DNA of 42,015 nt from Azospirillum isscasi (GTDB lineage: Bacteria; Pseudomonadota; Alphaproteobacteria; Azospirillales; Azospirillaceae): positions 1 through 42,015 of the forward strand of contig NZ_JAUJFI010000032.1 of the NCBI RefSeq assembly GCF_030849505.1, written 5' to 3'. Made by a program: the position numbers and the translations under genes. Below, piece after piece: positions 1-10,343 of the stretch. Every line of letters starts with the position of its first letter. Within the stretch, counting starts at the first letter, position 1. Under the pieces are notes generated by a model. The model was not told the DNA's origin. It ran no database searches and worked only from the letters and a program-made list of their open reading frames with translations.

Positions 1-633
1 GTACCGCAAGGGCAACGGGCAGCCGGCGAAGCTGGCCTTCATGGGCCACGCCCTGATGGAGAACCGGAACGCCCTGGTGGTGGATGTTCGGCTGACGGCA
101 GCCACCGGCTTGGCCGAACGCGAGGCGGCGGTTTCCATGGTCGAGGCCATTCCTGGCCGTCACCGCATCACGGTGGGTGCCGACAAGGCTTACGACACCA
201 AGGATTTCGTGGCGAACATGCGCGAGTTGGGCGCCGCTCCGCACGTCGCGCAGAACACGCGCAATCGCCGCTCGGCGATCGACGGCCGGACCACCCACCA
301 CCCTGGCTATGCCGTGTCCTTGCGCATCCGCAAGCGGATTGAGGAGCTGTTCGGCTGGATCAAGGGAGCTGGCTTGCGCAAAACGCGTCATCGCGGCACG
401 GCCCGCGTCGGTTGGATGTTCACCCTGACCGCTACCGCCTACAACCTGATCCGCCTGCCCAAGCTGCTGGCGGCGGCATAATGACGTTCGGAGTCCGCCT
501 GAACGGCGGCTCCGAGCGTCTCGGAGCGCGAAAAGGCGCTCCATTCTGACAAAAACGGGCGGCGGAAACGCCATTTCCAAGCCTCAGCAGAGGCAAAAAG
601 CCGAAATATGTTCGTTTTTCCGCGACCTGCTAG
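1..633 (+). mobile_element. 3' part of an IS5-family insertion sequence
   Basis: The segment contains the C-terminal part of a DDE transposase followed by about 150 bp of non-coding DNA. That tail has a GC-rich hairpin just after the stop codon (about 488-514). It ends in TTTTTCCGCGACCTGCTAG near 615-633, which resembles the terminal inverted repeat style of this IS group. The left end is outside the window, so the repeat pair and the target duplication cannot be checked and the right boundary is an estimate. Confidence 0.6.
2..481 (+). CDS. IS5-family transposase, C-terminal part (5' end outside window)
   Basis: This is the open end of a DDE-type transposase that cuts and joins the ends of its own IS. 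The reading frame is already open at base 2 and stops at 481. Visible family features are the block VGADKAYD holding a catalytic Asp, the stretch AIDGRTTHHPGYAVS, and the C-terminal Y-(2)-R-(3)-E-(6)-K signature seen here as RIRKRIEELFGWIK. The ending YNLIRLPKLLAAA is typical of the group. The start lies left of the window, so total length is unknown. The visible part is intact in frame. It is the leftmost gene and abuts the decayed DUF4236 gene, suggesting the IS landed in already accessory DNA. Confidence 0.85.
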   Translation, partial: YRKGNGQPAKLAFMGHALMENRNALVVDVRLTAATGLAEREAAVSMVEAIPGRHRITVGADKAYDTKDFVANMRELGAAPHVAQNTRNRRSAIDGRTTHHPGYAVSLRIRKRIEELFGWIKGAGLRKTRHRGTARVGWMFTLTATAYNLIRLPKLLAAA

Positions 634-648
634 AGCTTGGCGACCGAG

Positions 649-2292
649 CTATTTGCGTCCGACGCCTTGACGCCCGCATTCGCGGAACACGATCGGCAGG
701 GTCCGTGCCGCGTTGTCCGCGGCGATGCTGAAGGCGAAATCCGTGACCGCGTCGGCCCACATGACCCGCTCCATGAATGCGTCATCAAGAATGGGCGAGC
801 CGTGCTTCCGGAGCGGGCGAAGGTGCGGGTTGTCGATGTGGTGGAGGCTCATCCCCTCCCCGGCGAACGCCTGCTCGTCCATGTCGGGGAGCCGGAACAC
901 CACGACCGGGGCGCGGTTCGGCGCCGACGGCGGGACATAGGTGGCTGTGCCCTGCAAGACGCGCCCGCCGTCGGCGTGGAACTCCGCTGGGAAGCCCATC
1001 ATCGCCCGCATCGGCGGCCGCACCGTGTTGGTTCGGTCCGCCAGCACAAGCACTCCCCGTCCCGGTCCGGCTTGGTGCGGATGTTCGCGGTCTGCGCCTT
1101 CACCACGACGGCCTCGCGCGCCTTCGGCGTCTCCGGGGTCTTCTCCAAGGGATTCGCCGCCGGGGCTTCGGCCGTCGCGGGCGGCGGAGCCGGAGCGGTC
1201 AGGGGCGGCGCCGGAACCGCGGCGGCGGGGACGTTCGGTGCGGAATCGCGTGCGCGGTGTCCGACGGCCGCCCAGGCGCCGACCGCTACGACAGCGGCGA
1301 GCACGAGCCCGTCGGCAAACAGGGCGCGGGCTGGGGGGCGCCCGCTCACCACCGCGGAGGGGCCGTCATTCGGTGGCGCGTCAGGTGGTTCCACGTCCGC
1401 GGGCTCATCGGCTTCGGGCCGGGGCAGCAGGAAGTCCGACCCCGGGTAGACGAAGATGTCCTCCCTGTTGGCGTTGTCGAACTTCAGCCCCTGCCACTTC
1501 GTGTTCAGGAGGTCCGATGCCGTCTCCGACAGCCGCACCGGCGTCCGGTCCACGCGCGTGGCGGCGGTCGTGCGCTCGGCGATCCGGTTCGTCAGGAAGG
1601 AAGTCGTGACGTCCCAGATCATGTCGCTCGCACGCAGGCGGGCATGGGCGCGGCGGAGCGAATCGTACGCGTCGTATGTCGGCTGGTCGAAGGCGAAGTC
1701 CCAGGTCGATGTGGGAGCCGTCGAGCTCCATCCTGGCCTCGCCGATCTTGCGGTCAAGATCGACGACCTCCTGCTGCCGGGTCGGGATGGCCGACCACAG
1801 GAAGAGCCGCACGATGAAACGCCGGGCGGAGTTCAGGCGCCGTTCCGCCAGGACGCGGGAGTGCTCGGCGGCTTCGAGCTTCATCTTCGCCGACCGCTTG
1901 CGCGCGTCGGCCTCGTTGATGAGCCTCTTCAGGTCGCCGAGCCCCTCGCTGGTGAGCGTGGAGATGGCGGCGCTCCGGATCTCGCCCTCGCCCGGAAGAA
2001 GGGGACGATGAGGGGCCGGGAGCGGCTGCACCGGAAAAGGCCGAGCGGGGACGGGGCCCGCCGGAGGGGCGGAGACGACCGGTTCCGCCCGGGTGGGGTG
2101 GGCTCCGTTCCCGTCAAGCCGGGTGCGGTAGGAGAGGCCGGTCCCCGGCAGGCCGAGGTTCAGGTGGGCGCCGCCCGGTCCGATGTTGACGCTCGCCCCG
2201 CGGACACCGATCATCGTGCTGATCCCGCCGCCGCTGAAGTTCAGCCTCACGCCTGGGAACAGCGTCACGCGCTTCTGAAAGCGTAACCCCAT
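649..2292 (-). pseudogene. DUF4236 / SH3-like domain protein, broken by two frameshifts
   Basis: The start ATG at 2292 has a good ribosome site (AGGAGG). The first about 58 residues are a DUF4236 domain: GLRFQKRV, then Gly-rich LNFSGGGIS, NIGPGGAHLNLGLPGTG and LSYRTR. A coiled-coil segment follows (LINEADARKRSAKMKLEAAE). Near 1700-1702 (CCC on the plus strand) the frame changes by one base. The new frame continues naturally with DFAFDQPTYDAYDS, a Pro/Ala-rich linker, a membrane segment (LVLAAVVAVGAWAAVG) and the beginning of a bacterial SH3 domain (TANIRTKPDRDGE). Near 1053-1058 the frame shifts back and the SH3 domain resumes as VLVLADRTN, ending at 649. Both shifts are single-base changes in G/C runs and they compensate each other. 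Repaired, it would be about 547 aa. The function is unknown. These could be true mutations or sequencing errors. Confidence 0.7.
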
Positions 2293-2706
2293 ACGGCCCT
2301 CCTGAGGTGCATCCTGTACGGATGCGCCGATCTTCGGTGGGACGTGAAGGTAACAGGTCTGGCAGTGACCATCCGCTTCCTGTTGATGATGGCTTTGAAT
2401 GATCTTCTATCAAGTGTGTTCAATGGGTTAAGGAACATCTTCGATAGAATTCCACTGACGTGAGTGTCGGCTATCAACCGCACCTTCGGACGTCAGCCTG
2501 CCCTTCGCCCCCGTCCTCCGTCGCGCTCCCGAAGCTGGTACACTGACCCATTCAAAAGGTGCAGGCAGACGGGCGAGCTTGGCGAGGATGGCATCGGCGG
2601 GCTTGGTTCAGACGAAGGGCTTGGATGGGCGATTCCCCCCAACAAGGGCCAGCCGAACCGCGGGACCGCTACGGCGATCGGACGGGGGCGACACCCGTCG
2701 ATCCTT
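2293..2706. other. intergenic stretch without a recognisable gene
   Basis: This lies between the end of copA and the start of the DUF4236 gene. It is more AT-rich than its neighbours around 2340-2480, which probably includes the promoter of the DUF4236 gene. I see no convincing coding frame, no strong terminator for copA and no copy of the TGTTGACA transposon-end motif. Confidence 0.6.
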
Positions 2707-5109
2707 CTACAATTTGAGCCTACGCAGCCGCAGCGCGTTCCCAACCACGGACACCGAACTCAGGGCCATCGCGGCCGCGGCAATGATCGGCGACAGCGTC
2801 CACCCGAACAGCGGGTAGAAGACACCCGCCGCGACCGGCACGCCAAGCGCGTTGTAGACGAACGCCAGAAACAGGTTCTGCCGGATGTTGCGCATCGTTG
2901 CCCGGCTGAGCGTCCGCGCCCGTGCGATGCCCGCAAGATCCCCCTTCACCAGCGTCACCCCGGCACTCTGAATCGCGACCTCGGTGCCGGTGCCCATCGC
3001 CACACCGACGTCGGCCTCGGCCAGCGCCGGGGCGTCGTTCACGCCGTCTCCGGCCATCGCCACCACCCGGCCCTGCGCCTTCAGACGCTTCACCACCTGA
3101 TTCTTGTCCTCCGGCAGCACCTCGGCCTCGACCGCGTCGATGCCCAGGCGGCGCGCCACCGCCTTGGCCGTGGTCCGGTTGTCGCCGGTCAGCATGACGA
3201 TCCGCACGCCGTCGTTCCGGAGCGTCTCCAGCGCGTGCGGCGTGGTCGCCTTGATCGGGTCGGCGACCGCAATCACGCCACCGGGCTGGCCGTCGATGGC
3301 GGCGAAGAGAGCGGTGGCGCCCTCGCGCCGGAGGTCGTCGGCGCGCGTTTCCAGGTCCCCCAGCGCGACACCCTGGTCCCGCATCATCGCGGCGTTGCCG
3401 AGGGACACCGTGCGCCCGCCGACCGTCCCGACGACGCCCTTGCCGGTCACCGATTCGAAGTCGGCGACGTCCCGCAGCGGCAGGCCCCGCTCCCTGACGG
3501 AGGCAACGATGGCGGCCGCCAGCGGGTGCTCGCTCGACCGCTCCAGGCTCGCCGCCAGCGACAACAGGGTCGCCTCGTCGATGCCCGGCGCCGGAGCCAC
3601 GGCGATCACCTTTGGCTTGCCCTCGGTCAGGGTGCCGGTCTTGTCCACGACGAGCGTGTCGACCTTCTCGAACCGCTCCAGGGATGCCGCGTCCTTGATC
3701 AGGACGCCCGCGGTCGCCCCCTTGCCCACGCCGACCATGATCGACATCGGCGTCGCCAGCCCCAGCGCGCAAGGACAGGCGATGATGAGCACCGAGACCG
3801 CCGCGATCAGCGCGTAGGCGAAGGCGGGCTGCGGCCCCCAGACCATCCAAGCGACGAAGGCCAGGGCGGCCACGAGGATCACCGCCGGGACGAAGGTGCC
3901 GGACACCACGTCGGCCATGCGCTGGATGGGCGCCCGGCTGCGCTGGGCCTCGGCCACCATGGTGACGATGCGCGACAGCATGGTGTCGGACCCAACCTTC
4001 TCGGCCCGCATCACCAGGGCGCCCGTCTGGTTCACGGTACCGCCGATGACCTTGGCGCCCGGCTCCTTCCCGACCGGCATGCTCTCGCCGGTGACCATGG
4101 ACTCGTCGACGGCGCTGCGGCCCTCCAGGACCTCGCCGTCGACCGGCATGCCGTCGCCGGGACGGACGCGCAGCCGGTCGCCGACCTGGACCACCTCGAG
4201 CGGCACCTCCTCGTCCTCGCCGTCGGTACGGATGCGCCGCGCCGTCTTGGGCGCGAGGTTGAGCAGCGCGCGGATGGCGCCGCCGGTCTGCTCGCGGGCG
4301 CGGAGCTCGAGCACCTGCCCGAGCAGCACCAGCACCGTGATGACGGCGGCCGCCTCGTAATAGACGGCCACCACGCCGTCCATGCCGCGGAAGCTTGACG
4401 GGAAGACGCCCGGCAGGAACGTCGCGACCAGGCTGAACACGTAGGCCACCCCGACGCCCAGCGCGATCAGGCTGAACATGTTCAGGCTGCGGTTCACGAA
4501 CGACCGCCAGCCGCGCTCCAGCAGCGGCCAGCCCGCCCACAGCACGACCGGCGTCGCCAACAGGAACTGCACCCAGACGGAGATGCGGGGCGGCACCACG
4601 TCATGGAGCCCAAGCTTCGGGATGTGGCCGCCCATCTCCAGCACCAGCAGCGGCACGCTCAGGACCAAGCCGATCCAGAACCGCCGCGTCATGTCGACGA
4701 GTTCCGGGTTGGGCCCTTCCCCGAGGGTGGCTCCGACCGGCTCCAGGGTCATGCCGCAGATCGGGCAGTTGCCCGGCCCCTCCTGGCGGATCTCCGGGTG
4801 CATCGGGCAGGTGTAGATCACGCCCTTCTGCGGCGACGCCTGCGCTGCCTTCTCGGGCGCGGCGGGCTTTGCCTCCGGCTTCAGGTACCGCTCCGGGTCG
4901 GCGACGAACTTGTCGTGGCAGCGCGCCGAGCAGAAGTGGAAGGTCTGGCCGCCGTGCCCGGCTTGGTGCCCGGTCCGCTCGGGATCGACCATCATGCCGC
5001 ACACGGGGTCCTTCACCTTGGGCCGGTCGTCGGGACCGGCGTGGTGGTCGTGCCCACCGTGACTGTGGTGGTCAGGATGGTGTGCGTGGCTGCGGTGCTG
5101 GTCGTTCAT
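2707..5109 (-). CDS. copA: copper-exporting P1B-type ATPase (CopA)
   Basis: Inner-membrane pump that uses ATP to move Cu(I), possibly also Ag(I), out of the cytoplasm. From ATG 5109 (800 aa) there is a His-rich N-terminus ([15 protein letters not shown]), a YHS domain (about 31-77, DPVCGMMV), then a heavy-metal-binding domain (about 98-124, YTCPMHPEI and CPICGM). The P1B core follows with the CPC metal site in a membrane helix (445-447, [11 protein letters not shown]), the phosphorylation site DKTGT (489-493), the SEHPLA nucleotide-domain motif and [10 protein letters not shown]. There is no N-terminal HMA domain; a separate CopZ-like HMA protein is encoded at 19806. The ATG was chosen over an in-frame start 120 bp upstream because the CueR-type promoter at 5205-5229 lies in that extension. 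It is probably monocistronic and copper-induced. Confidence 0.95.
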   Translation of the reverse strand: MNDQHRSHAHHPDHHSHGGHDHHAGPDDRPKVKDPVCGMMVDPERTGHQAGHGGQTFHFCSARCHDKFVADPERYLKPEAKPAAPEKAAQASPQKGVIYTCPMHPEIRQEGPGNCPICGMTLEPVGATLGEGPNPELVDMTRRFWIGLVLSVPLLVLEMGGHIPKLGLHDVVPPRISVWVQFLLATPVVLWAGWPLLERGWRSFVNRSLNMFSLIALGVGVAYVFSLVATFLPGVFPSSFRGMDGVVAVYYEAAAVITVLVLLGQVLELRAREQTGGAIRALLNLAPKTARRIRTDGEDEEVPLEVVQVGDRLRVRPGDGMPVDGEVLEGRSAVDESMVTGESMPVGKEPGAKVIGGTVNQTGALVMRAEKVGSDTMLSRIVTMVAEAQRSRAPIQRMADVVSGTFVPAVILVAALAFVAWMVWGPQPAFAYALIAAVSVLIIACPCALGLATPMSIMVGVGKGATAGVLIKDAASLERFEKVDTLVVDKTGTLTEGKPKVIAVAPAPGIDEATLLSLAASLERSSEHPLAAAIVASVRERGLPLRDVADFESVTGKGVVGTVGGRTVSLGNAAMMRDQGVALGDLETRADDLRREGATALFAAIDGQPGGVIAVADPIKATTPHALETLRNDGVRIVMLTGDNRTTAKAVARRLGIDAVEAEVLPEDKNQVVKRLKAQGRVVAMAGDGVNDAPALAEADVGVAMGTGTEVAIQSAGVTLVKGDLAGIARARTLSRATMRNIRQNLFLAFVYNALGVPVAAGVFYPLFGWTLSPIIAAAAMALSSVSVVGNALRLRRLKL

Positions 5110-5204
5110 GTTCGCTTTTCCCTTCGCATGCAGGCGTCGGTGCCTCCGCGTTCGTTCGCGCTTCCCGGCACCGGCGTGCGATGGCATCCATGAAACCAAG
5201 GCTC

Positions 5205-5229
5205 CGCCTTCCAGTGACTGGAAGGTCAA
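5205..5229 (-). promoter_or_regulatory. CueR-type copper-responsive promoter/operator of copA
   Basis: A 19-bp dyad, CCTTCCAGTGACTGGAAGG (5207-5225), overlaps a minus-strand -35 hexamer TTGACC (5229-5224). This is the layout of MerR-family CueR promoters, in which the regulator sits in an over-long spacer and untwists it when Cu(I) binds. It lies about 100 bp upstream of the copA start. Two more copies lie at 14289 and 19724. Confidence 0.85.
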
Positions 5230-5260
5230 GCGCGTTGTGTGGCCCGCTCGCGTCCTCTCC

Positions 5261-5719
5261 TCACTTCTTCGCGCGTTCGCTCATGGCGGCGTGGCGACGA
5301 CGGATCTCCGCGGGCCAGGAGCTCTTGATGAAGGCCAGGACCGCCCAGATCTCGGCATCGCTCAGCACGCCGCCGAAGGCGGGCATGTCGCTCTCGTAGC
5401 CGGGCGGGGCGAATTCAACGACGCCTTGCTTGGTGATGTTGAAGAGGTCGGCGTCGGGGTGGTGCCACGTGTGCCCGGAGGCGTCGTGCGGCGGCGCGGG
5501 CAGACGGCCGTCCGGCTTGCGGCTTTGCCACTCCGGCTGGCCCTCGAGCCGCGCGCCGTGGCACGACGCGCACTGCTCCGCGTAGACCGCCTTGCCTTGG
5601 GCAACCTGGGCGGCGTCGGTTGGATCGGCGCCTGCCTTGGGTCCAGCGAACAGGACGACGCCAACCACCGCGATCGCCGCACCCATGGCCAAGCCAACGC
5701 CAATCTTCATCGCCTTCAT
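5261..5719 (-). CDS. membrane-anchored or periplasmic c-type cytochrome
   Basis: 152 aa with an N-terminal hydrophobic segment ([21 protein letters not shown]) that acts as signal or anchor. One haem c motif, CASCH, follows early in the mature part. The distal Met ligand is probably in the block [17 protein letters not shown], typical of class I cytochromes c that carry electrons in the periplasm. ATG 5719 was chosen for its GGGGGA ribosome site; a GTG 18 bp upstream is possible. It sits about 20 bp behind the beta-propeller gene and likely ends the efflux operon. It may serve the oxidase encoded at 14968-17333, but that link is inference from co-location. Confidence 0.85.
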   Translation of the reverse strand: MKAMKIGVGLAMGAAIAVVGVVLFAGPKAGADPTDAAQVAQGKAVYAEQCASCHGARLEGQPEWQSRKPDGRLPAPPHDASGHTWHHPDADLFNITKQGVVEFAPPGYESDMPAFGGVLSDAEIWAVLAFIKSSWPAEIRRRHAAMSERAKK

Positions 5720-5738
5720 CACCACATCCCCCGGCACA

Positions 5739-6605
5739 TCACGACCGGAACGGTTTCCAGGTCTTGCCGCCGTCCTGGCTGGCCAGGATGGCGCTCTTGT
5801 CGGTCACGGCGTAGAGCCGGTCCGGGTCGGTCGGGTCGGTCGCCAGATGCAGCAGGACGGCGTCACCGAAGCCGTTGCTGACCGGTTGCCACGCGAGGCT
5901 CGGCTCGGTCGTCTTGAGCAGGCCGGTGCCGACTTGGTAGGCGTAGGCGGCGCCGTCCTTTGTGGTCGCGACCATGGTCGCCGGGCGCCGCACGATGTTG
6001 GCGGCTTGCCACGTCTTGCCCGCGTCGCGGCTCACCATCAGTCCGGCGCGCGTGGCGCCGTACACGGTGTTCGGGTCCTTCGAGGAGGCTGCCAGGTCGA
6101 ACATGTCGGCGGGCGGCTTGCCGGTCACCTCCCAGGTCTTCCCGGCGTCGCGGCTGATCTGGACGGTGCCGTAGTGCCCGTACAGCACCTTCGGGTCGGC
6201 CGGGCTGACGTCCATGGCGTGGAAGTCCACGGGTCCGTTCACACCCGCCGAGACCTGCTTCCAGGTCTTCGCGCCATCGGTCGAGACGAGGACGCCGAGG
6301 TTCCCGCCCTTCTCCGGGTGACCGCTGGCGAAGAAGGCGTCGGGCTGCGCCGGATTCGGTGTGAACCCCATGTAGTCCCAACGGTTGTCGGATACCCGCG
6401 TGGCCGTGCCGTCGGGGTTGGTCAGCCACACGCCGTGATGCGAGGCGAGATACAGGCGCGACGGGTCTGCGGGGTCGACGGCAATCCCGTGGAGGTGCGA
6501 GACCTCGTTCAGCTTGAGGGTCTCGGTCGCCCGGACCGGTCCGGCGACCATGGCACCGACCAGCAGGGCAGCAGCCATCGTGGCGAGTTTCTTCTTGGCG
6601 CTCAT
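5739..6605 (-). CDS. exported BNR-repeat beta-propeller protein
   Basis: 288 aa with a clear signal peptide (KKKLATMAAALLVGAMVAGPVRA). The mature part carries several BNR/Asp-box repeats of the S-x-D-x-G-x-T-W type: STDGAKTW, SRDAGKTW twice and SQDGGKTW. It also has repeated NPAQPDAFF / DPNTVYG / DPDRLYAV strands, as in sialidase-like or VPS10-like propellers. It would fold as a periplasmic beta-propeller. Family members occur in metal-resistance clusters, annotated as glycosyl-hydrolase-like, but no catalytic residues can be assigned here and no sugar substrate is implied. The next gene downstream is the cytochrome c. The upstream gap contains three stacked hairpins. Confidence 0.8.
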   Translation of the reverse strand: MSAKKKLATMAAALLVGAMVAGPVRATETLKLNEVSHLHGIAVDPADPSRLYLASHHGVWLTNPDGTATRVSDNRWDYMGFTPNPAQPDAFFASGHPEKGGNLGVLVSTDGAKTWKQVSAGVNGPVDFHAMDVSPADPKVLYGHYGTVQISRDAGKTWEVTGKPPADMFDLAASSKDPNTVYGATRAGLMVSRDAGKTWQAANIVRRPATMVATTKDGAAYAYQVGTGLLKTTEPSLAWQPVSNGFGDAVLLHLATDPTDPDRLYAVTDKSAILASQDGGKTWKPFRS

Positions 6606-6668
6606 CGCGCATCTCCTTGCTTGCGGGGCGGCATGGGGCGGGGAGCCTCATGCCGCCCATGCCGATCT

Positions 6669-6781
6669 CATGCCGACGGCACCTGAAGGCGCCGTCGGCA
6701 TGACCCTCTCGATCAATGCTAAAGCATTGATCTGCCAGGTTTCACGGTTGGAGAATGATGAAAGCGATCATTTTCCAACCG
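6669..6781. repeat. three consecutive perfect or near-perfect hairpins
   Basis: Hairpin 1 spans 6669-6702 with a 12-bp perfect stem (CATGCCGACGGC / GCCGTCGGCATG). Hairpin 2 spans 6711-6732 with a 10-bp stem (GATCAATGCT / AGCATTGATC) and a two-base loop. Hairpin 3 spans 6745-6781 with arms CGGTTGGAGAATGAT and ATCATTTTCCAACCG, one mismatch or wobble. All lie between two genes read on the minus strand. There is no T run, so classic intrinsic termination is not obvious. They could stabilise mRNA, attenuate the distal genes or bind a regulator. Confidence 0.7.
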
Positions 6782-6783
6782 TA

Positions 6784-7176
6784 TCAGTGACCCGCGTGGC
6801 CCATCTCGAAGCGGGCCTGCACCGGCTTCTGGCCGGGCATGGTCAGCGCGGTGACCACCTTGACGCTGTCGTGCGCGCCGCCGAGGTTCGCCTGCCCCTT
6901 GAGGGCGTTGCCGCCCGCGGGCTCGAGCGCAACCTTCTGGGTCTGCTTGTTCGCCAGGACGGTCGCCTCGGCCTTGGCGCCGGTCACATCCACCGGCTTG
7001 TCGGCACCATCGGTCACGTACAGGACGACGTCGTTGCCCTTGAGCACGACTTCGACGTGGTAGGGGCCCGCGTCGGCGCGCTGGCCACCGTTCGGACCAA
7101 TCTTCGGGCCGTCGGCGAAGGCCGTGGCCGGGGCGGTGAACAGGGCGGCGGCGAGGAGGAGGGTCGAGAACTTCAC
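6784..7176 (-). CDS. small periplasmic protein of the copper efflux operon
   Basis: 130 aa with a signal peptide (MKFSTLLLAAALFTAPATAFA) and a mature part that opens with DGPKIGPNGGQRADAG and ends in FEMGHAGH, a Met/His tail that could hold metal. The middle looks like an all-beta domain (YHVEVVLKGNDVVLYVTDGA). I do not recognise a characterised family. It begins about 37 bp behind the RND pump gene and is followed by the stacked hairpins, so it is co-transcribed with the pump. A periplasmic metal-binding or pump-accessory role is inference from position. Confidence 0.75.
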   Translation of the reverse strand: MKFSTLLLAAALFTAPATAFADGPKIGPNGGQRADAGPYHVEVVLKGNDVVLYVTDGADKPVDVTGAKAEATVLANKQTQKVALEPAGGNALKGQANLGGAHDSVKVVTALTMPGQKPVQARFEMGHAGH

Positions 7177-7213
7177 GGTGTGGTTTCCTTCTGGATGGAC
7201 CGGGTGAGGGGGA

Positions 7214-10200
7214 TCAGTAGGCCTCGGCCGGACGCAGCGAACCGGCCTGGGCGGCGACCAGACGATTCAGCGGCTTCTCACCGAGCTTGAGGAAAAGGAC
7301 CGGGGTCAGGACGGTGTCGAGCAGGGTCGCGCTGACCAGCCCGCCAAAGATGGTGACGGCGACCGGGTGCAGGATCTCCTTGCCCGGCGCGTCGGCGCCG
7401 ATCATCAGCGGCACCAGCGCCACCCCCGCCGAAAGCGCGGTCATCAGCACGGGTGTCAGGCGCTCCTGGCTGCCCCGGATCACCATGGCCTTCCCGAAGG
7501 TCTCGCCCTCGTGCAGGACCAGGTTGATGTAATGGCTGATCTTCAGGATGCCGTTGCGCGTGCTGATGCCGGTCAGCGTGATGAAGCCGATCATCGAGGC
7601 GACCGACAGCGGCTGCCCGGCGATCCACAGCGCCGCCACGCTGCCGATGAGGGCCAGCGGCACGTTGCCCATGATGATCAGGGCGAGCACGGCCGAGCGG
7701 TACCGGCTGTACAGCACCAGGAAGATCATCGCCAGCGACACCATGGACAGCGCGGCAATGGTCTTGGACGCCTCCTCCTGCGCCTGGAAGGTGCCCTCCA
7801 GGCTGGTGAAGTAACCCGGCGGCAGCTGCGACCGGGCGACCACGTCGCGGATGCCCGCGACGATCCGGGCCATGTCCGTCTGGCCGTCGGAGTTGCCGAG
7901 GATGACGATGCGGCGCTTGCCGTTCTCCCGGAGGATCTGGTTGGGGCCGTCCGTCTCCTCGACCGAGGCGAACAGGCTGAGCGGCACCCGGCCCGCCGGG
8001 GTCTCGACCAGCAGGTTCGCCAAGCCGCTGGTGGTGCGATCCTCGTCCGACAGGCGCAGCACGACGTCGAAACGCCGGGTGCCGTCGACGATCTCCGACA
8101 CCACGCGGCCGTTGGACAGGCTCTCCAGCGCCTCCGTCGCCATGGCCGGGGTGACGCCGTAGAGCGCCGCCCGCTCGTAGTCCACGACCACCTGGACCTG
8201 CGGGATGCGCACCTGCTTTTCGATCTGGAGGTCCACCAGTCCCGGAACCGCCGCGAGCTTCTGCTGAAGCTGTCCGGCGAGGCTGCGCAAGGTGTCCAGA
8301 TCCTCGCCGTAGACCTTCAGCGCGATCTGCGCCCGCACCCCGGAGAGCATGTGGTCGAGCCGGTGCGAGATCGGCTGGCCGATGTTCACCGACACCGGCA
8401 GGGCCGCCAGCCGGGCGCGCACGTCGGCCAGCACCTCGGCCCGGCTGCGTTCGGACGGCTTCAGGTCGACGTCGATCTCGCTGGAGTGGACGCCCTCGGC
8501 GTGCTCGTCGAGTTCGGCGCGCCCGGTGCGGCGCCCGACGGAGGCCACCTCGGGCACCTGCATGATCAGCCTCTCCGCCGCCAGCCCGACCCGGTTGGAT
8601 TCGGCCAGCGAGATGCCGGGGTTCAGCACCATGGAGATGGTCAGCGTGCCCTCGTTGAACGGCGGCAGGAAGGCGCGTGGCAGGCTCGGAACCGTCGCCG
8701 CGGCGATCAGGACGGCGGCCCCCACCGTGGCGAACAGCGTCCCCGGGTTGGCGAAGGCCCAGCCCAGGAGCCGGGCGTTCCCGGCCTTCAGCTTGCGGAC
8801 CAGCCAGCTGTCGTGCTCCTCCAGCCGCTTCAGCCTGGGAAGAAGGTAGTAGGACAGCACCGGCGTGACGGTGATGGCGGTGACGAGGCTGGCCAGGATG
8901 GAGACGATGTAGGCGACGCCCAGGGGCGCGAAGAGGCGTCCCTCGATGCCGGTCAACGCAAACAGCGGCACGAAGACCAGGATGATGATGATGGTGGCGT
9001 AGACGATGCCCGAGCGCACCTCCTGCGAGGCCGAGGCGACCACCTCCAGGACGGGCCGCGGGTTGCCCGCCCGCCGGTTCTCGCCGAGGCGCCGGTAGAT
9101 GTTCTCAACGTCCACCACGGCGTCGTCGACGAGTTCGCCGATGGCGATGGCGAGGCCGCCCAGCGTCATGGTGTTGATCGACATGCCGAACGCCTTGAAC
9201 ACCAGCACGGTGATCAGGATCGAGATCGGGATGGCGGTCAGCGAGATGAACGTCGTCCGCACGTTCAGCAGGAACAGGAAGAGGATCACCGCCACGACGG
9301 CGACCGCCTCAAGCAGGACCTTCTCCACGTTGCCGATGGAGGTCTGGATGAAGTTGGCCTGCTTGAACAGGATCTCGTCGGCGTGGACGCCCTTCGGCAG
9401 GAACTTCGCCAAGTCGCCCAGGGCGGCTTCCACCTCGGCGGTCAACGTCGTGGTGTCGGCGCCGGGTTGCTTCTGGACGGACAGGATCACGGCGGGCTTG
9501 CCGTTGACGCCCGCGTCGCCGCGCTTCACGCGGGCGGCGAAATCCACGGCGGCGATCTGGTGGAGCAGGATGGGCTGCCCCGTCTTGTAGGCGACGACGA
9601 GGTTGCGGAGGTCCTCCAGCCGGGTCGTCCGGCCGATGTTGCGGATCAGGTACTCCTGGGAATGTTGGTCGATGAAGCCGCCGCCGGTGTTGGCCGAGAA
9701 CTGCTGCAACGCCTTCACCAGTTCTTCGGTGGTGATCTCCAGGTCGTGCAGCCGTGCCGGGTTGGGCGCGACGCGGTACTGCCGGATCTCCCCGCCGATC
9801 GGGATGACCTGGCTGACGCCGGGAATGGCGAGCAGCCGCGGCCGCACCACCCAGTCGGCGAGTTCACGGACCTCCATCGGGCCGACGCCGTCGCCGCTCA
9901 TGGCGATCAACATGATCTCGCCCATGATGGACGAGATCGGCCCCATCTGCGGCCGGACGTTGGGCGGAAGCTGCCCCTGGACGATGGCCAGCCGCTCGGC
10001 GACCTGCTGGCGGTTGCGGTAGATATCCGTGCCCCAATCGAACTCGACGAAGACGATGCTGAGCCCGACGCCGGACACCGAGCGCACGCGGGTGATGCCC
10101 GGCATGCCGTTCATCGAGGTCTCCAGCGGGAAGGAGACCAACTGCTCGACCTCCTCCGGCGCCAGCCCCTCGGCCTCGGTCATCAGGGTGACGGTCGGCT

Positions 10201-10330
10201 TGTTCAGGTCGGGGAAGACGTCGATCGGCAGGTCTTTGAGGACGAACGAGCCGTAGACGACGAGGATCGCCGCGGCGGCCAGGACGAAGAGCCGGTTGCG
10301 CAGGCTGGTGTTGACGAGGAAGTTGAACAT
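7214..10330 (-). CDS. heavy-metal efflux RND transporter (CusA/CzcA family)
   Basis: 1038-aa inner-membrane proton/metal antiporter that forms the pump of a tripartite efflux complex. The start is [16 protein letters not shown] with an N-terminal helix, then two large periplasmic loops and twelve membrane segments expected for the family. The fourth-helix signature reads [18 protein letters not shown], with the acidic residues used for proton relay; this differs from the Cu(I)-type and the classic Zn/Co/Cd signatures, so metal specificity cannot be read from it alone. [17 protein letters not shown] is a typical heavy-metal RND block. The start at 10330 follows the adaptor stop by 13 bp. The operon context (Spy-like protein, DUF2933, CueR box) suggests copper or silver. 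Confidence 0.92.
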   Translation of the reverse strand: MFNFLVNTSLRNRLFVLAAAAILVVYGSFVLKDLPIDVFPDLNKPTVTLMTEAEGLAPEEVEQLVSFPLETSMNGMPGITRVRSVSGVGLSIVFVEFDWGTDIYRNRQQVAERLAIVQGQLPPNVRPQMGPISSIMGEIMLIAMSGDGVGPMEVRELADWVVRPRLLAIPGVSQVIPIGGEIRQYRVAPNPARLHDLEITTEELVKALQQFSANTGGGFIDQHSQEYLIRNIGRTTRLEDLRNLVVAYKTGQPILLHQIAAVDFAARVKRGDAGVNGKPAVILSVQKQPGADTTTLTAEVEAALGDLAKFLPKGVHADEILFKQANFIQTSIGNVEKVLLEAVAVVAVILFLFLLNVRTTFISLTAIPISILITVLVFKAFGMSINTMTLGGLAIAIGELVDDAVVDVENIYRRLGENRRAGNPRPVLEVVASASQEVRSGIVYATIIIILVFVPLFALTGIEGRLFAPLGVAYIVSILASLVTAITVTPVLSYYLLPRLKRLEEHDSWLVRKLKAGNARLLGWAFANPGTLFATVGAAVLIAAATVPSLPRAFLPPFNEGTLTISMVLNPGISLAESNRVGLAAERLIMQVPEVASVGRRTGRAELDEHAEGVHSSEIDVDLKPSERSRAEVLADVRARLAALPVSVNIGQPISHRLDHMLSGVRAQIALKVYGEDLDTLRSLAGQLQQKLAAVPGLVDLQIEKQVRIPQVQVVVDYERAALYGVTPAMATEALESLSNGRVVSEIVDGTRRFDVVLRLSDEDRTTSGLANLLVETPAGRVPLSLFASVEETDGPNQILRENGKRRIVILGNSDGQTDMARIVAGIRDVVARSQLPPGYFTSLEGTFQAQEEASKTIAALSMVSLAMIFLVLYSRYRSAVLALIIMGNVPLALIGSVAALWIAGQPLSVASMIGFITLTGISTRNGILKISHYINLVLHEGETFGKAMVIRGSQERLTPVLMTALSAGVALVPLMIGADAPGKEILHPVAVTIFGGLVSATLLDTVLTPVLFLKLGEKPLNRLVAAQAGSLRPAEAY

Positions 10331-10343
10331 GGCGGGGCGCTCC

